Program-made: the position numbers and the translations under genes
Shown: piece after piece, positions 8,509-17,297 of the stretch
Layout: each line of letters begins with the position of its first letter
Numbering within the stretch: the first letter of the stretch is position 1
NCBI RefSeq assembly: GCF_004014855.1
Contig: NZ_CP034930.1
Coordinates: forward strand, 1,178,001-1,242,000
Direction: 5' to 3'
From: Apibacter raozihei
GTDB taxonomy: Bacteria; Bacteroidota; Bacteroidia; Flavobacteriales; Weeksellaceae
Length of the DNA stretch: 64,000 nucleotides
The notes under the pieces: model-generated
Told to the model about the DNA's origin: nothing
The model's input: only the letters and a program-made list of their open reading frames with translations
The model's database searches: none

Positions 8509-9075
8509 ATGTCCGATAAAAAATCATTGATGGGGTTATTCATAGCTGTCATACTATCTATAATTTCTTTCTTTGTTTACAAAATATTTATCGAGAAAAA
8601 AGATTCTTTTTTACTGGATAATCCTACAGAAAAGAGTATTGATGTTTTTTTAAATGGAGATAAGTATGTTCTTGCTCCTGGGCAGACTTTAGCAGTAGCA
8701 GTTAAAGACGGAAGAAATACGATATCCTCATCAACGGATAAGGGAAGTTTGATTTTAAAAGATACTTTTTTTAATGTGAGGAGAACTGATAGGGGACTTA
8801 TTAATCCAACACTATCTGTGTATTACTCTTTTCGCCGGTATTACGGACATATCAAAAATATTGATTCTTTATACAAGATTCACAAAACGGTTATTGACGG
8901 AGATGAATTTGTTGGAGAAATCAAAAGATATAATCATTTGGTAATTGAAAACTTTTATTACAATGTAAATCAAAATTTTCCTAAAGTAATTAACAAAGTA
9001 GATTCTGTAGAATCAAGAGTTAAGCTTTTCAGGAAAAATCAATTTTTGGATTTTTATCAAACAAGTTTTAAATAA
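8509..9075 (+). CDS. Hypothetical single-pass membrane protein
   Basis: I do not recognise a family. The 188-residue product has a short basic N-terminus, one membrane segment (about 8-26) and then a soluble region of about 160 residues, rich in beta-type sequence, that would face the periplasm. The first soluble part (IDVFLNGDKYVLAPGQTLAVAVKDG) looks like a small beta-sandwich. The gene has its own promoter-like element and lies just before menG. It may be a lineage-specific envelope protein. Confidence 0.7.
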   Translation: MSDKKSLMGLFIAVILSIISFFVYKIFIEKKDSFLLDNPTEKSIDVFLNGDKYVLAPGQTLAVAVKDGRNTISSSTDKGSLILKDTFFNVRRTDRGLINPTLSVYYSFRRYYGHIKNIDSLYKIHKTVIDGDEFVGEIKRYNHLVIENFYYNVNQNFPKVINKVDSVESRVKLFRKNQFLDFYQTSFK

Positions 9076-9081
9076 AACTGC

Positions 9082-9089
9082 TATTTTTG
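9082..9089 (+). promoter_or_regulatory. -7 element for menG-porT
   Basis: TATTTTTG fits TAnnTTTG and lies 29 bases before the ATG at 9118. Confidence 0.5.
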
Positions 9090-9117
9090 CAACTCACTGA
9101 AAGAAAAATTGTTTCCT

Positions 9118-9840
9118 ATGTCTAATATAGTTAAGCCTTATAATGATACCGATAGTAAAAAGAAGCAAGTGGAGGAAATGTTCGATAATATTTCTGAAAA
9201 CTATGACTTTTTAAACAGATTGCTGTCATTCAAAATAGACATATATTGGAGAAATCAGCTTGAAAAGAAAGTAATTGCTTTTAAGCCGGAAAGAATACTT
9301 GATGTTGCAACCGGAACGGCTGATTTAGCTATTGAGCATGCTAAGAAAACCCAGGCAAAAGTAACAGGTTTGGATTTATCTCAAAAAATGCTTGATTATG
9401 GCCAGGTTAAAGTTAATAAAAGTGGCTTTAAAGATAGAATTAAGCTAATAAAAGGCGATGCAGAAAACCTTCCGTTTCATGAAGGTGAATTTGATATGGT
9501 AACAGCCTCTTTCGGAGTGCGTAATTTCGAAAATCTGGAAAAGGGAATCTCTGAAATGTCCAGAGTACTTAGAGATGGCGGTAAATTGCTGATTTTGGAA
9601 TTTTCTAAACCTTCAGGTTTTTTTGCTCCGTTTTTTATGTTTTATTTTAAGAATATTCTACCTGGAATTGGTAAATTAATTTCTGGTGATTCTAAAGCAT
9701 ATACTTATCTTCCCAATTCAGTCGACACTATGCCTTACGGGGACAAAATGACCCGTCTGATTTTGAAAAACGGCTTTAAAGAAGCTAAGTTTAAAAAGTA
9801 TACTTTTGGCGTTGCAACTATTTATGAGGGAATAAAATAA
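9118..9840 (+). CDS. menG: Demethylmenaquinone methyltransferase
   Basis: SAM-dependent C-methyltransferase of the UbiE/MenG family, performing the last step of menaquinone synthesis (Bacteroidota use menaquinone). Seen are VEEMFDNISENYDFLNRLLSF, the SAM-binding motif ILDVATGTADLA, the acidic GLDLSQKML, the block LPFHEGEFDMVTASFGVRNFENLEKG, LRDGGKLLILEFSKP and the C-terminal YLPNSVDTMPYG. The open frame starts with TTG at 9109, but the ATG at 9118 (MSNIVKPY) gives 240 residues, the usual length, and is preferred. The stop is immediately followed by the ATG of the next frame. Confidence 0.95.
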   Translation: MSNIVKPYNDTDSKKKQVEEMFDNISENYDFLNRLLSFKIDIYWRNQLEKKVIAFKPERILDVATGTADLAIEHAKKTQAKVTGLDLSQKMLDYGQVKVNKSGFKDRIKLIKGDAENLPFHEGEFDMVTASFGVRNFENLEKGISEMSRVLRDGGKLLILEFSKPSGFFAPFFMFYFKNILPGIGKLISGDSKAYTYLPNSVDTMPYGDKMTRLILKNGFKEAKFKKYTFGVATIYEGIK

Positions 9841-9867
9841 ATGAGTAAAAAATACGTTTCACCTACT

Positions 9868-10626
9868 ATGAAGAAGATTGTCACTTTTGCGTTGTTAATG
9901 CTGTATTTTACGGGAAATGCACAGTTCCGTACCAAAGAGGTTTTGGAAAGATATACGGATTTCGATGAGCAACCGTTTTCCTGGGGATATTATCTGGGTG
10001 CTAACTATTTTGATTTAAAACTGCATCCGAGTGAAGAAGGGCTTGAACAATCTGGACGATTTTTAGTTAATGCTGACACTAAAGCAGGATTTACTGTAGG
10101 TTTAATCGGGCGAATGAGAGTTCATGATTATGTAGATTTACGGTTGGAGCCAGCTATGCATTTCGTGCAAAGAGATTTAATTTTTCATAATGTTCAGAAA
10201 CTTATTGATCAGGAAGTTGCTAATGGCATGACACCTAGCTATACTGAGCAGGATATTTACAGGAATGTCAAATCTACATATTTAGATTTTCCTTTATTTC
10301 TTAATTTTCATGGTGATCGATGGAAAAATACCCGCCCATATGTACAAGGTGGTATCAGTTGGTTGATTAATTTACAGTCCAATGAGAAGAAAGAGCAGGA
10401 TAATTACGATCAGATTTTCCGAATGAAAACCCATAACTTTTCATACCAATTAGAAGCAGGAATTGAAATTTACTTTAAAAGATTCAAAATGACTCCTGCA
10501 GTCAGAGGAATATTCTTCTTCAATAATGAATTGGTGGCAGATAACCCGGGAACTCCACCTTACTGGGCCGGAGCTTTAAAATCCATACACTCCAGAGCCT
10601 TTGTCTTTTCGGTAAAGTTTGAGTAA
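9868..10626 (+). CDS. porT: PorT-family outer-membrane protein of the type IX secretion system
   Basis: The frame opens at 9841 directly after the menG stop, but the internal ATG at 9868 begins a standard signal peptide (MKKIVTFALLMLYFTGNAQ), giving 252 residues. The mature part has the PorT features FSWGYYLGANYFDLKLHPSEEG, GFTVGLIGRMRVHDYVDLRLEPAMHFVQRDL, YLDFPLFLNFHGDRWKNTRPYVQGGISW and SYQLEAGIEIYFKRFKMTPAVRG, all typical of an eight-stranded barrel. PorT (SprT) is needed for T9SS secretion and gliding in model species. The menG-porT order is common in flavobacteria. A T9SS cargo gene occurs at 30833-31183. Confidence 0.9.
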   Translation: MKKIVTFALLMLYFTGNAQFRTKEVLERYTDFDEQPFSWGYYLGANYFDLKLHPSEEGLEQSGRFLVNADTKAGFTVGLIGRMRVHDYVDLRLEPAMHFVQRDLIFHNVQKLIDQEVANGMTPSYTEQDIYRNVKSTYLDFPLFLNFHGDRWKNTRPYVQGGISWLINLQSNEKKEQDNYDQIFRMKTHNFSYQLEAGIEIYFKRFKMTPAVRGIFFFNNELVADNPGTPPYWAGALKSIHSRAFVFSVKFE

Positions 10627-10664
10627 AACTACAAAATAGTTACAATTTTTTTCAAAGAATTTTA

Positions 10665-10672
10665 TATATTTG
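10665..10672 (+). promoter_or_regulatory. -7 element for the zapB-like/zapA unit
   Basis: TATATTTG fits TAnnTTTG and lies 20 bases before the first possible start of the coiled-coil gene. Confidence 0.5.
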
Positions 10673-10692
10673 CGCCAGAGTTAGAATGGTAA

Positions 10693-11001
10693 ATGTTTTC
10701 ATTACCTATGGAAGAGATAATTCAAGAATTAAAAAGATTGGAGCTTACAATCCTCGAATTTTCTAAAGAAAATCGGGAGTTGAAAGATAAGTGTGAATAT
10801 CTGGAAGTGTCTCTTTCGAAAAGTGAAGATAAATTTATTCTTAAAGAAAAACAATATAAAGAATTAGAAGAGCAAAATAGAAGATTGAAGGTTATTAATG
10901 CAGTTTCAGGAAGCGGAGAATACAAAAAAGTGATGAAATTGCAGATGAATAGAATGATTAAAGAGATAGATTCATGCATTGCTGAATTACAGAATACTTA
11001 A
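10693..11001 (+). CDS. Short coiled-coil protein, probable ZapB-like division partner
   Basis: A 102-residue protein (97 if the ATG at 10708 is used), almost wholly heptad-like: IIQELKRLELTILEFSKEN and ELKDKCEYLEVSLSKSE at about 8-45 and a second helix at 50-72, then a C-terminal basic helix with MKLQMNRMIKEIDSCIAEL. There is no catalytic motif. It ends 3 bases before zapA and surely shares its transcript. ZapA works with the coiled-coil ZapB in other bacteria, so a division role is inferred from position and fold only. Confidence 0.75.
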   Translation: MFSLPMEEIIQELKRLELTILEFSKENRELKDKCEYLEVSLSKSEDKFILKEKQYKELEEQNRRLKVINAVSGSGEYKKVMKLQMNRMIKEIDSCIAELQNT

Positions 11002-11004
11002 AAA

Positions 11005-11280
11005 ATGTCGCAGAAAGTAAACATACGGGTAGCAGGAAGAAATTATCCGCTGGTTGTACAGGAAGATGAAGAACAAGTGTTAAGAAATGCAGCTAAAAGA
11101 TTAGAAGAATATGTGGTTCGGTTTGAAAAAAATTACAGCATATCTGAAAAACAAGATGCATTAGCTATGAGTGCTTTGCAGCTTGCTTCTGAATTAGAGA
11201 ATCTACTTAAAGAGAAAACAAAGGAACAGGAAGAAATTTTGCTTAGAATAAAAAAAATTAGTAACTTAGTTACTGAATAA
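11005..11280 (+). CDS. zapA: Cell division protein ZapA
   Basis: The 91-residue protein has the ZapA plan: N-terminal beta hairpin (VNIRVAGRNYPLVVQEDEEQVLRNAAKRLEE) and a C-terminal coiled coil (about 55-88). ZapA bundles FtsZ filaments at the division site. It follows the coiled-coil gene by 3 bases. A 6S-type RNA and rny come next. Confidence 0.92.
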   Translation: MSQKVNIRVAGRNYPLVVQEDEEQVLRNAAKRLEEYVVRFEKNYSISEKQDALAMSALQLASELENLLKEKTKEQEEILLRIKKISNLVTE

Positions 11281-11334
11281 TACGGAAACATTTCTATTTG
11301 ATCTTATAAATAAAATATATGTAGAACAAAATAT

Positions 11335-11539
11335 CCTACATTGATTCTAACTCAATTTGGTAAACTCAACGCAAATTGACTGACAGAGTGATTTGTTTTT
11401 TTTAATGGCGGGCTGCCTCTCATCTTTAGGGATGATTTGATTTTATATCAACAGCAGATTACAAAGAAAAAGCATAGCTTAAATCCTGATTAATGGAGTT
11501 TACTCAAATCAGTATATTAGAATTGATGTAGGTTTTTTT
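11335..11539 (+). ncRNA. ssrS: 6S RNA (ssrS, flavobacterial type)
   Basis: The 278-base gap between zapA and rny folds into one long hairpin. The closing stem is 16 bp: 11335-11350 pairs with 11517-11532, including two G-U pairs, and is followed by seven T residues, so it also acts as the terminator. Inside, TCAATTTG (11352-11359) pairs with CAAATTGA (11372-11379), and the loop sequence GTAAACTC (11360-11367) is exactly complementary to GAGTTTAC (11496-11503), giving an alternative pairing. A long closed hairpin with a central open region fits 6S RNA, which binds housekeeping RNA polymerase. Position after zapA also fits 6S genes elsewhere. The family call is structural inference; no clear -7 element precedes it. 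Confidence 0.72.
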
Positions 11540-11558
11540 ATATAAATAATATATAGTT

Positions 11559-13130
11559 ATGGATGCAACGATAATAATAGAGTTGATAGCAACCTTGTTT
11601 GTAGGTGCAATTATAGGTTTTTTCCTATCAAAAAGTTCTTTGAATAAATTCAGAGAAAATAAAATAAGAGAAGCAGAAGAAAGAGCCAAGGTAATTGTTA
11701 AAGAAGCGGAATTAAAAGCCGAAGCTGTAAAACAGGAAAAAATGATTCAGGCAAAAGAAAAATTCTTTGAATTAAAAGTTCAACACGAAGAACAGATTAA
11801 TCAACGAGAGAAAAAAATGCTTGAAGCTGAAAAAAGAATTAAAGACAAAGAAACTAAACTAAACGAAGAACTGCATCAGAACAATAATCAAAAGAAACAG
11901 CTTGAACAGGCTGTTCAAGATAATACTATAAAAGCAGAGACGCTAGCTAAAAAACAAGAGGAACTCAATCAGATGCACGTGCAGCAGGTAGAGATGTTGG
12001 AAAAAATTTCCGGTTACTCTGCGGAAGATGCTAAAGCAGAATTGGTAGAGGCTTTAAAACAGGAAGCCAGAACCCGTGCACAAGCTCAAATACAAGCTAT
12101 AGTAGAAGAAGCTCAGTTAAATGCAAAAGCAGAAGCGAAGAAAATTATTGTACAAACCATTCAAAGAGTGGGTACAGAACAGGCTATAGAAAACTCAGTT
12201 TCGGTTTTTAATATTGAGTCTGATGAAATTAAAGGACGTATCATTGGTCGTGAAGGACGTAATATTCGTGCGTTAGAGGCTGTTACCGGTGTTGAAATTA
12301 TTGTTGATGATACTCCCGAGGCTATATTGTTATCTTGCTTTGATCCGGTAAGAAGAGAGGTTGCCAGACTTTCCCTTCACCGTTTAGTAACAGATGGAAG
12401 AATACACCCGGCAAGAATCGAAGAAATCGTAGCAAAAACGCAACAACAGATCGAGGAAGAGATTATAGATATAGGTAAAAAAACTATTATAGATTTAGGA
12501 ATACATGGATTGCATCCTGAGTTAGTTAAGACTGTAGGGCGTATGAAATATCGTTCCTCTTATGGTCAGAACCTTTTACAGCACTCCAGAGAAGTTGCAA
12601 ATATTGCAGGAATTTTAGCTTCTGAGTTAGGGCTGAACGCAAAAATAGCTAAGAGAGCTGGTTTATTGCATGATATAGGTAAAGTTCCGGAAGAAGAATC
12701 TGAACTTCCGCATGCTATATTAGGTATGCAATGGGCAGAAAAGTACGGAGAAAACCCGACAGTATCCAATGCAATTGGTGCCCACCATGATGAAGTTGAA
12801 ATGAAAAGCTTGATAGCTCCAATAGTTCAGGTAGCTGATGCTATAAGTGGTGCAAGACCCGGAGCCAGAAGACAGGTAATCGAATCTTATATACAACGTC
12901 TTAAAGATTTAGAAACAGCAGCATTAAGTTTTGATGGTGTTAACACAGCTTTTGCAATTCAGGCAGGTAGAGAATTACGGGTGATGGTTCAAAGTGAAAA
13001 AATTGATGATCAGAGAGCCTCTCAGTTATCTTTTGAAATTAGTGAAAAAATTCAAAATGAATTAACCTATCCCGGTCAGGTTAAAGTAACTGTAATTCGT
13101 GAGACCAGAGCTGTTAACATAGCAAGATAA
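11559..13130 (+). CDS. rny: Ribonuclease Y
   Basis: The 523-residue membrane-anchored endoribonuclease starts mRNA decay. It has an N-terminal membrane helix (about 3-23), a long charged coiled coil (about 30-200), a KH domain with [32 protein letters not shown] and an HD domain with [19 protein letters not shown] (about 368-375) and AIGAHHDE. The length and domain order are standard. It follows the 6S-type RNA and is closed by a strong terminator. Confidence 0.97.
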   Translation: MDATIIIELIATLFVGAIIGFFLSKSSLNKFRENKIREAEERAKVIVKEAELKAEAVKQEKMIQAKEKFFELKVQHEEQINQREKKMLEAEKRIKDKETKLNEELHQNNNQKKQLEQAVQDNTIKAETLAKKQEELNQMHVQQVEMLEKISGYSAEDAKAELVEALKQEARTRAQAQIQAIVEEAQLNAKAEAKKIIVQTIQRVGTEQAIENSVSVFNIESDEIKGRIIGREGRNIRALEAVTGVEIIVDDTPEAILLSCFDPVRREVARLSLHRLVTDGRIHPARIEEIVAKTQQQIEEEIIDIGKKTIIDLGIHGLHPELVKTVGRMKYRSSYGQNLLQHSREVANIAGILASELGLNAKIAKRAGLLHDIGKVPEEESELPHAILGMQWAEKYGENPTVSNAIGAHHDEVEMKSLIAPIVQVADAISGARPGARRQVIESYIQRLKDLETAALSFDGVNTAFAIQAGRELRVMVQSEKIDDQRASQLSFEISEKIQNELTYPGQVKVTVIRETRAVNIAR

Positions 13131-13153
13131 TATTCTAAAAAAATTATATATAA

Positions 13154-13177
13154 AGGACGGTTTACCGTCCTTTTTTA
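13154..13177. terminator. Rho-independent terminator between rny and pabA
   Basis: Arms AGGACGG and CCGTCCT with a short loop are followed by six T residues on the plus strand and an A/T-rich flank on the other side. It serves rny and probably convergent pabA. Confidence 0.85.
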
Positions 13178-13747
13178 TTTTAAATGTAACCAGTTATTAA
13201 TAATTACCTTCCCAAAATCAGTCATATAAGACTCAGGATGAAATTGAAGACCTATAATATTAAACAGATTATGAGAAATTCCCATAATTATTCCTTCTTT
13301 ATTTTTCGCAATGACAGTAAAATCTTTAGGTAATTTTCTTGGATTTGCAGCCCATGAATGATACAAGCCCACATCTATAGCGTTAGGCAGATCAGCAAAT
13401 AATAATTCGTTATTTTCAATATATACTTTTTCCTTTACACCGTGTTTTACTTTGGGGAGATTATAAAGGCTTCCTCCGAAATGTTCTACAATAGTCTGAT
13501 GGCCGAGACAAATGCCTAAAATACTTTTAGTTGTTGAATATCGGTTAAGAATTTCCGATAATAGCGGATATCTCTTTGGAATATCTGGACCTGGTGAAAA
13601 AACTAATTTATCAAAAACCTCTAACTCATTTATATTTATCTGGCTGTAAGGAATGACTTTAATCCTGCAACTTTTATTTTCATCAAATAATTGATAAAGA
13701 TTGCCGGTAAAAGAATCATGATTATCGATTAAAGCTATGTTGACCAT
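13175..13747 (-). CDS. pabA: Aminodeoxychorismate synthase glutaminase subunit
   Basis: Class I glutamine amidotransferase that supplies ammonia to PabB for p-aminobenzoate and folate synthesis. The ATG at 13747 (MVNIALIDNHDSFTGNL) is chosen over the longer frame to 13759; the first codons of the longer form lie over a promoter element. The 190-residue product contains FSPGPDIPKRYPLL, the nucleophile in ILGICLGHQ, the oxyanion region, and the His/Glu pair in LQFHPES. It is divergent from pabB-pabC, with start codons only 45 bases apart. Anthranilate synthase TrpG is the alternative, but the neighbours favour folate. Confidence 0.88.
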   Translation of the reverse strand: MVNIALIDNHDSFTGNLYQLFDENKSCRIKVIPYSQININELEVFDKLVFSPGPDIPKRYPLLSEILNRYSTTKSILGICLGHQTIVEHFGGSLYNLPKVKHGVKEKVYIENNELLFADLPNAIDVGLYHSWAANPRKLPKDFTVIAKNKEGIIMGISHNLFNIIGLQFHPESYMTDFGKVIINNWLHLK

Positions 13748-13756
13748 GTCGGGGCA

Positions 13757-13777
13757 CAAAATTAAATATTATTTTTG
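13757..13777. promoter_or_regulatory. Divergent promoter pair between pabA and pabB
   Basis: TAATTTTG on the minus strand (13764-13757) and TATTTTTG on the plus strand (13770-13777) both fit the TAnnTTTG -7 consensus and are only 5 bases apart. They predict very short leaders, about 5 bases for pabA and 10 for pabB. No clean -33 TTG was found for either. Confidence 0.5.
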
Positions 13778-13792
13778 TTATTTATAAATTCT

Positions 13793-14770
13793 ATGAAAAT
13801 ATCACATGTTGTTAAGGAAAAAATGAACCTACTTGGACAAAAGAAAATTCCTTTTGTCTTTATAATAGACTATCATGAAGATACTTCAGTAGTTATACCT
13901 TTAAGTGAAATTAATACAGACATGCTCTTGTATGATTTTGAAGGTATTTCAAATACTGAAAGCAAGACTATTAAATCTGAAAAATCAATTCAGCTGGAAG
14001 TGTTTCCAGTTGATTATACAACTTATTTAAATCAATTTAACAGAATACAGCATGAAATTGCTTCTGGGAATACATATTTGCTCAATTTAACCACTTCTAC
14101 ACCCATTAAAAGCAAATATAGCCTTAAGGAGATTTTCCACTGCGCAAAAGCTAAATACAGGCTTTGGCTTGATGATAAATTTGTGTGTTTTTCTCCGGAA
14201 ACTTTTGTGAAAATAATAGATAATAAAATTTTTTCTTATCCAATGAAAGGAACAATAGATGGAAGTATACCTAATGCTGAAAGTATAATTTTGTCTGACA
14301 TTAAAGAAAGCTCTGAGCATTATACGATTGTGGACTTGATAAGAAATGATTTAAATTTAGTTTCTAAAAATGTTACAGTAGAGAAATTTCGATATATTGA
14401 AAAAGTTGAAACTCAGAATGGAAGTATTTTGCAGGTAAGCTCACGAATAAGCGGAATCTTGAATAATAACTGGAATATGCATATAGGAGACATTTTTGAT
14501 AAACTTTTGCCAGCCGGCTCAATATGTGGAGCTCCTAAAGAAAGAACTATTGAAATAATTAATCTGACAGAAACACATTCCAGAGGTTTCTATACGGGGA
14601 TTGCCGGAATTTTTGATGGTAATACGGTGAATAGTATGGTTATGATTCGTTATATTGAAAAAAACGATAATAATTATTATTATAAAAGTGGGGGAGGAAT
14701 AACCTCTATGAGTGATGCAAGAAAAGAATACGAAGAATTAATACAAAAAATATATGTGCCGGTTTATTGA
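13793..14770 (+). CDS. pabB: Aminodeoxychorismate synthase component I
   Basis: Chorismate-binding enzyme converting chorismate to 4-amino-4-deoxychorismate. The ATG at 13793 is preferred to a TTG at 13775 that lies in the promoter. At 325 residues it has only the chorismate-binding core, as usual for short PabB proteins: IQHEIASGNTYLLNLT, the lysine motif in YPMKGTIDGS, EHYTIVDLIRNDLN, the KVETQNGSILQVSS strand, LPAGSICGAPKERTIEII and GFYTGIAGIFDG. It overlaps pabC by 17 bases, implying translational coupling. Confidence 0.92.
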   Translation: MKISHVVKEKMNLLGQKKIPFVFIIDYHEDTSVVIPLSEINTDMLLYDFEGISNTESKTIKSEKSIQLEVFPVDYTTYLNQFNRIQHEIASGNTYLLNLTTSTPIKSKYSLKEIFHCAKAKYRLWLDDKFVCFSPETFVKIIDNKIFSYPMKGTIDGSIPNAESIILSDIKESSEHYTIVDLIRNDLNLVSKNVTVEKFRYIEKVETQNGSILQVSSRISGILNNNWNMHIGDIFDKLLPAGSICGAPKERTIEIINLTETHSRGFYTGIAGIFDGNTVNSMVMIRYIEKNDNNYYYKSGGGITSMSDARKEYEELIQKIYVPVY

Positions 14771-15353
14771 AACTATATTAGTTAAAAATAATAAGTTGGA
14801 AAATATTGACTATCATAATTTTAGATTAAATAAAAGCCGATATGATTTCTTTAAATTATCTGATATTTTAAAAATTGAGAATGAAATATCAGTTCCTGAC
14901 GAATTAAATAAGAATGAAATTTATCGTTGCAGAATTATTTATTCAGATGTTATAGAGAGTTATGAATTTATTCCTTATATAAAAAAGGAGATTAAAACGC
15001 TACAATTAGTAATTAGTAATACTATAGAATATAATTATAAATACGAAAATCGTTCCTGCATCGAATTGCTGAAAAAAGATATTGATGCGGATGATATATT
15101 GATTTTAAAAAATGGTTTAATAACTGATACCTCAATAGCAAATATAGTTTTTAGGAAAAATGATGATTGGTTTACACCTAGAATTCCTTTGTTAAAGGGT
15201 ACCCAGCGAGCTAAGCTGATAGATGAAGGAAAAATTAAACCGATAGATATAGCTGTAAAAGATATTCATGCATTTGATGCTTTTGTAACGATAAATGCTT
15301 TGCGTCCTTTTTGTGAAATGGAAAGTTTAAGTTGCGATTTTATAAATATGTAA
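14754..15353 (+). CDS. pabC: Class IV aminotransferase, probable aminodeoxychorismate lyase
   Basis: PLP-dependent fold type IV protein; next to pabB it most likely removes pyruvate from aminodeoxychorismate to give p-aminobenzoate. Visible motifs are the probable PLP lysine in YKYENRSC, then ILILKNGLITDTSIANIVF, PRIPLLKGTQRAKLI and a C-terminal VTINALRPF. At 199 residues it is shorter than E. coli PabC (about 270) because the N-terminal domain is abbreviated; this small form is common in Bacteroidota. The start lies inside the end of pabB. The function is inferred largely from context. Confidence 0.82.
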   Translation: MCRFIETILVKNNKLENIDYHNFRLNKSRYDFFKLSDILKIENEISVPDELNKNEIYRCRIIYSDVIESYEFIPYIKKEIKTLQLVISNTIEYNYKYENRSCIELLKKDIDADDILILKNGLITDTSIANIVFRKNDDWFTPRIPLLKGTQRAKLIDEGKIKPIDIAVKDIHAFDAFVTINALRPFCEMESLSCDFINM

Positions 15354-15362
15354 TCTGTTTTT

Positions 15363-16454
15363 TTATATTTCTTCTCCATCCAAAGGAAGATCTTCATCAA
15401 TATCAATACCTTCTATTTTAGTTTTTTGTAAGGCATTAGCTTTTAATTTGATATATTCTTTTCGATTTTTATAAATGGATATGGCTTCAAATATAGCCTG
15501 CTCAAATGATTTGGGCTGAGCAACATTCTGGCCTGCTATGGAATACTCTGCTCCATGACTGGGTGCTGTCCTAATAAAGGATAATCCGGAAGTAAATTTA
15601 ACTCCATATTCAGCTGTAATAGTATTAAATGGTATTATTCCCTGATCATGGTACATGGCTAAAATAGCATCAAATGCCGTATATTGTACTTCTGAGAAGA
15701 AGCTGTCTGCTGAATACGGGCCGAATGCTAAAATTCCTCTATCAAAACTCTCTTTTATGGCAGGCTGTATAATTGTAATTTCTTCTTTTCCGAGCAATCC
15801 GTTATCTCCGGCATGAGGATTTAAACCTAGTACAGCAATTTTGGGTCTTTCAATACAAAAATCTTGAACAAGTGTTGTATTTAGAGATTTTATTTGTTTT
15901 TTTAGAACCTCTTTATTTAGTTTAGGAGCTACTTCAGATAAAGGAAGATCGTGTGTAGCCAATGCTATTCGTAAATTCTCATTCTCAAGTAGCATAAGAG
16001 CTTTTCCTCCTAAAGCATCTGACAGGAATTCTGTATGCCCGGGAAATTTGTATTCTTCCATTTGCATAACTTCTTTATTTATCGGAGCGGTAACTAATAC
16101 ATCAATTGAGCCTTTTTGTAATGATTCCAAAGCAGCATTTAATGATGATTGTGCCATTTGCGCACCTTCAGCAGTAGGTTGCCCAAACTCTATAGTTACA
16201 TTTTCTTTCCAAAGATTTACTACATTTATTTTACCATGTATTGCTTCTTCAGGTTTAAAAATTCCCTGAAAATGCATGGAGTTTAGTCCGAAAATGTTTT
16301 TCTGATATGACATTAATTTAGTAGAGCCAAAAATAACAGGAGTGAAAAAATCAAGAATTTCCTTATTTTGTAAGGCTTTAAGAATTACCTCTACACCTAT
16401 TCCATTAGGATCACCTACACTAATTCCAACTTTTATCCTATTATTTTTCATCAC
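15363..16454 (-). CDS. pdxA: 4-hydroxythreonine-4-phosphate dehydrogenase
   Basis: PdxA oxidises 4-phosphohydroxy-L-threonine in pyridoxal phosphate synthesis. The 363-residue product begins with VGISVGDPNGIGVEVILKAL, and carries VTAPINKEVM, FPGHTEFLSDALGG, LATHDLPLSEV, LGLNPHAGDNGLLGKEE, LAMYHDQGIIPFNT and FIRTAPSHGAEYSIAGQ, which together include the metal-binding histidines. The last residues are acidic. It is convergent with pabC, 10 bases apart with no clear terminator between, and divergent from ribE. Confidence 0.95.
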   Translation of the reverse strand: MMKNNRIKVGISVGDPNGIGVEVILKALQNKEILDFFTPVIFGSTKLMSYQKNIFGLNSMHFQGIFKPEEAIHGKINVVNLWKENVTIEFGQPTAEGAQMAQSSLNAALESLQKGSIDVLVTAPINKEVMQMEEYKFPGHTEFLSDALGGKALMLLENENLRIALATHDLPLSEVAPKLNKEVLKKQIKSLNTTLVQDFCIERPKIAVLGLNPHAGDNGLLGKEEITIIQPAIKESFDRGILAFGPYSADSFFSEVQYTAFDAILAMYHDQGIIPFNTITAEYGVKFTSGLSFIRTAPSHGAEYSIAGQNVAQPKSFEQAIFEAISIYKNRKEYIKLKANALQKTKIEGIDIDEDLPLDGEEI

Positions 16455-16628
16455 AGATTTTGCTATATTATATTGAGAACAAAATTAAAAAAAATAAACG
16501 TTGAAACGTCTTATTAAAAAGAAAATTTAAGAGGAAGATTCCTGTTCTAAGACTTTTGTGCAGCCACAGTTCAACTCGAAGGATACAATTGTATTATGCT
16601 AATTACTTTAAATGTGTTTAAAATATAG

Positions 16629-16636
16629 TAATTTTG
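16629..16636 (+). promoter_or_regulatory. -7 element for ribE
   Basis: TAATTTTG, 21 bases before the ribE ATG, fits TAnnTTTG. No FMN-riboswitch-like sequence is visible in the 200-base gap upstream. Confidence 0.45.
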
Positions 16637-16656
16637 AGTAAAAAATAAACAATCTC

Positions 16657-17241
16657 ATGTTTACAGGAATTATTGAAGCTACAGGTAAAGTAATTGATAT
16701 CGAAAAGCAAGAATCTAATTTATTGATTTCCATATCAGCTCCTTTTTTAACTGAATTAAAAATAGATCAAAGTGTTTCTCATAACGGAACATGCTTAACA
16801 GTAATAGATATCAATGAAGAATGTTACCGTATAACTGCAATTGCTGAGACTCTGAAAAAGACTAATTTTTCAGAATTAAAAGTCGGTGATATTGTAAATC
16901 TGGAAAGATGTGTTAAGGTTTCGGATCGTCTGGATGGTCATATCGTTCAGGGACATGTAGATCAGATAGGAGTTTTAGAATCAGTAGAAAACCAAGATGG
17001 CAGTTATCTGTTGACTTTTATTTATGAAGGAGACAGCATAACCGTTGAAAAAGGTTCAATAACTGTAAATGGCATCAGCTTGACAGTAGTTAATAGTCAA
17101 AATAACCAATTTTCTGTTGCTATTATACCTTACACCTGGGAAAATACTAATTTAAAAAATCTTAAAGTCGGTAATAAAGTTAATCTTGAATTTGATATTA
17201 TAGGTAAATATGTTCAGAAGTTATATGCCTATAAAATTTAA
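16657..17241 (+). CDS. ribE: Riboflavin synthase alpha chain
   Basis: It dismutates two 6,7-dimethyl-8-ribityllumazine molecules to riboflavin. The 194-residue protein is made of two lumazine-binding barrels: the first begins MFTGIIEATGKV and has VSHNGTCLTV; the second has LDGHIVQGHVDQIG and ITVNGISLTVV. The C-terminal helix NLEFDIIGKYVQKL is the trimerisation helix. It is monocistronic with its own promoter and terminator. Confidence 0.95.
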   Translation: MFTGIIEATGKVIDIEKQESNLLISISAPFLTELKIDQSVSHNGTCLTVIDINEECYRITAIAETLKKTNFSELKVGDIVNLERCVKVSDRLDGHIVQGHVDQIGVLESVENQDGSYLLTFIYEGDSITVEKGSITVNGISLTVVNSQNNQFSVAIIPYTWENTNLKNLKVGNKVNLEFDIIGKYVQKLYAYKI

Positions 17242-17252
17242 TGAAATAAACA

Positions 17253-17286
17253 GTTCAAAGGATTCTAAATTTAGAATCCTTTGAAC
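17253..17286. terminator. Perfect 34-bp palindrome acting as bidirectional terminator
   Basis: Two uninterrupted 17-base arms, GTTCAAAGGATTCTAAA and its exact complement, meet with no spacer. The palindrome lies between the convergent ribE and tolC-like genes and is followed by a T-rich stretch on the plus side. Its most natural role is a shared terminator. Confidence 0.8.
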
Positions 17287-17297
17287 AATTATATTTT

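Noticed and set aside
11504-11689. 61-codon minus-strand frame across the 6S-type RNA end
   Set aside because: It overlaps the RNA closing stem and the start of rny on the other strand and shows no coding signal.
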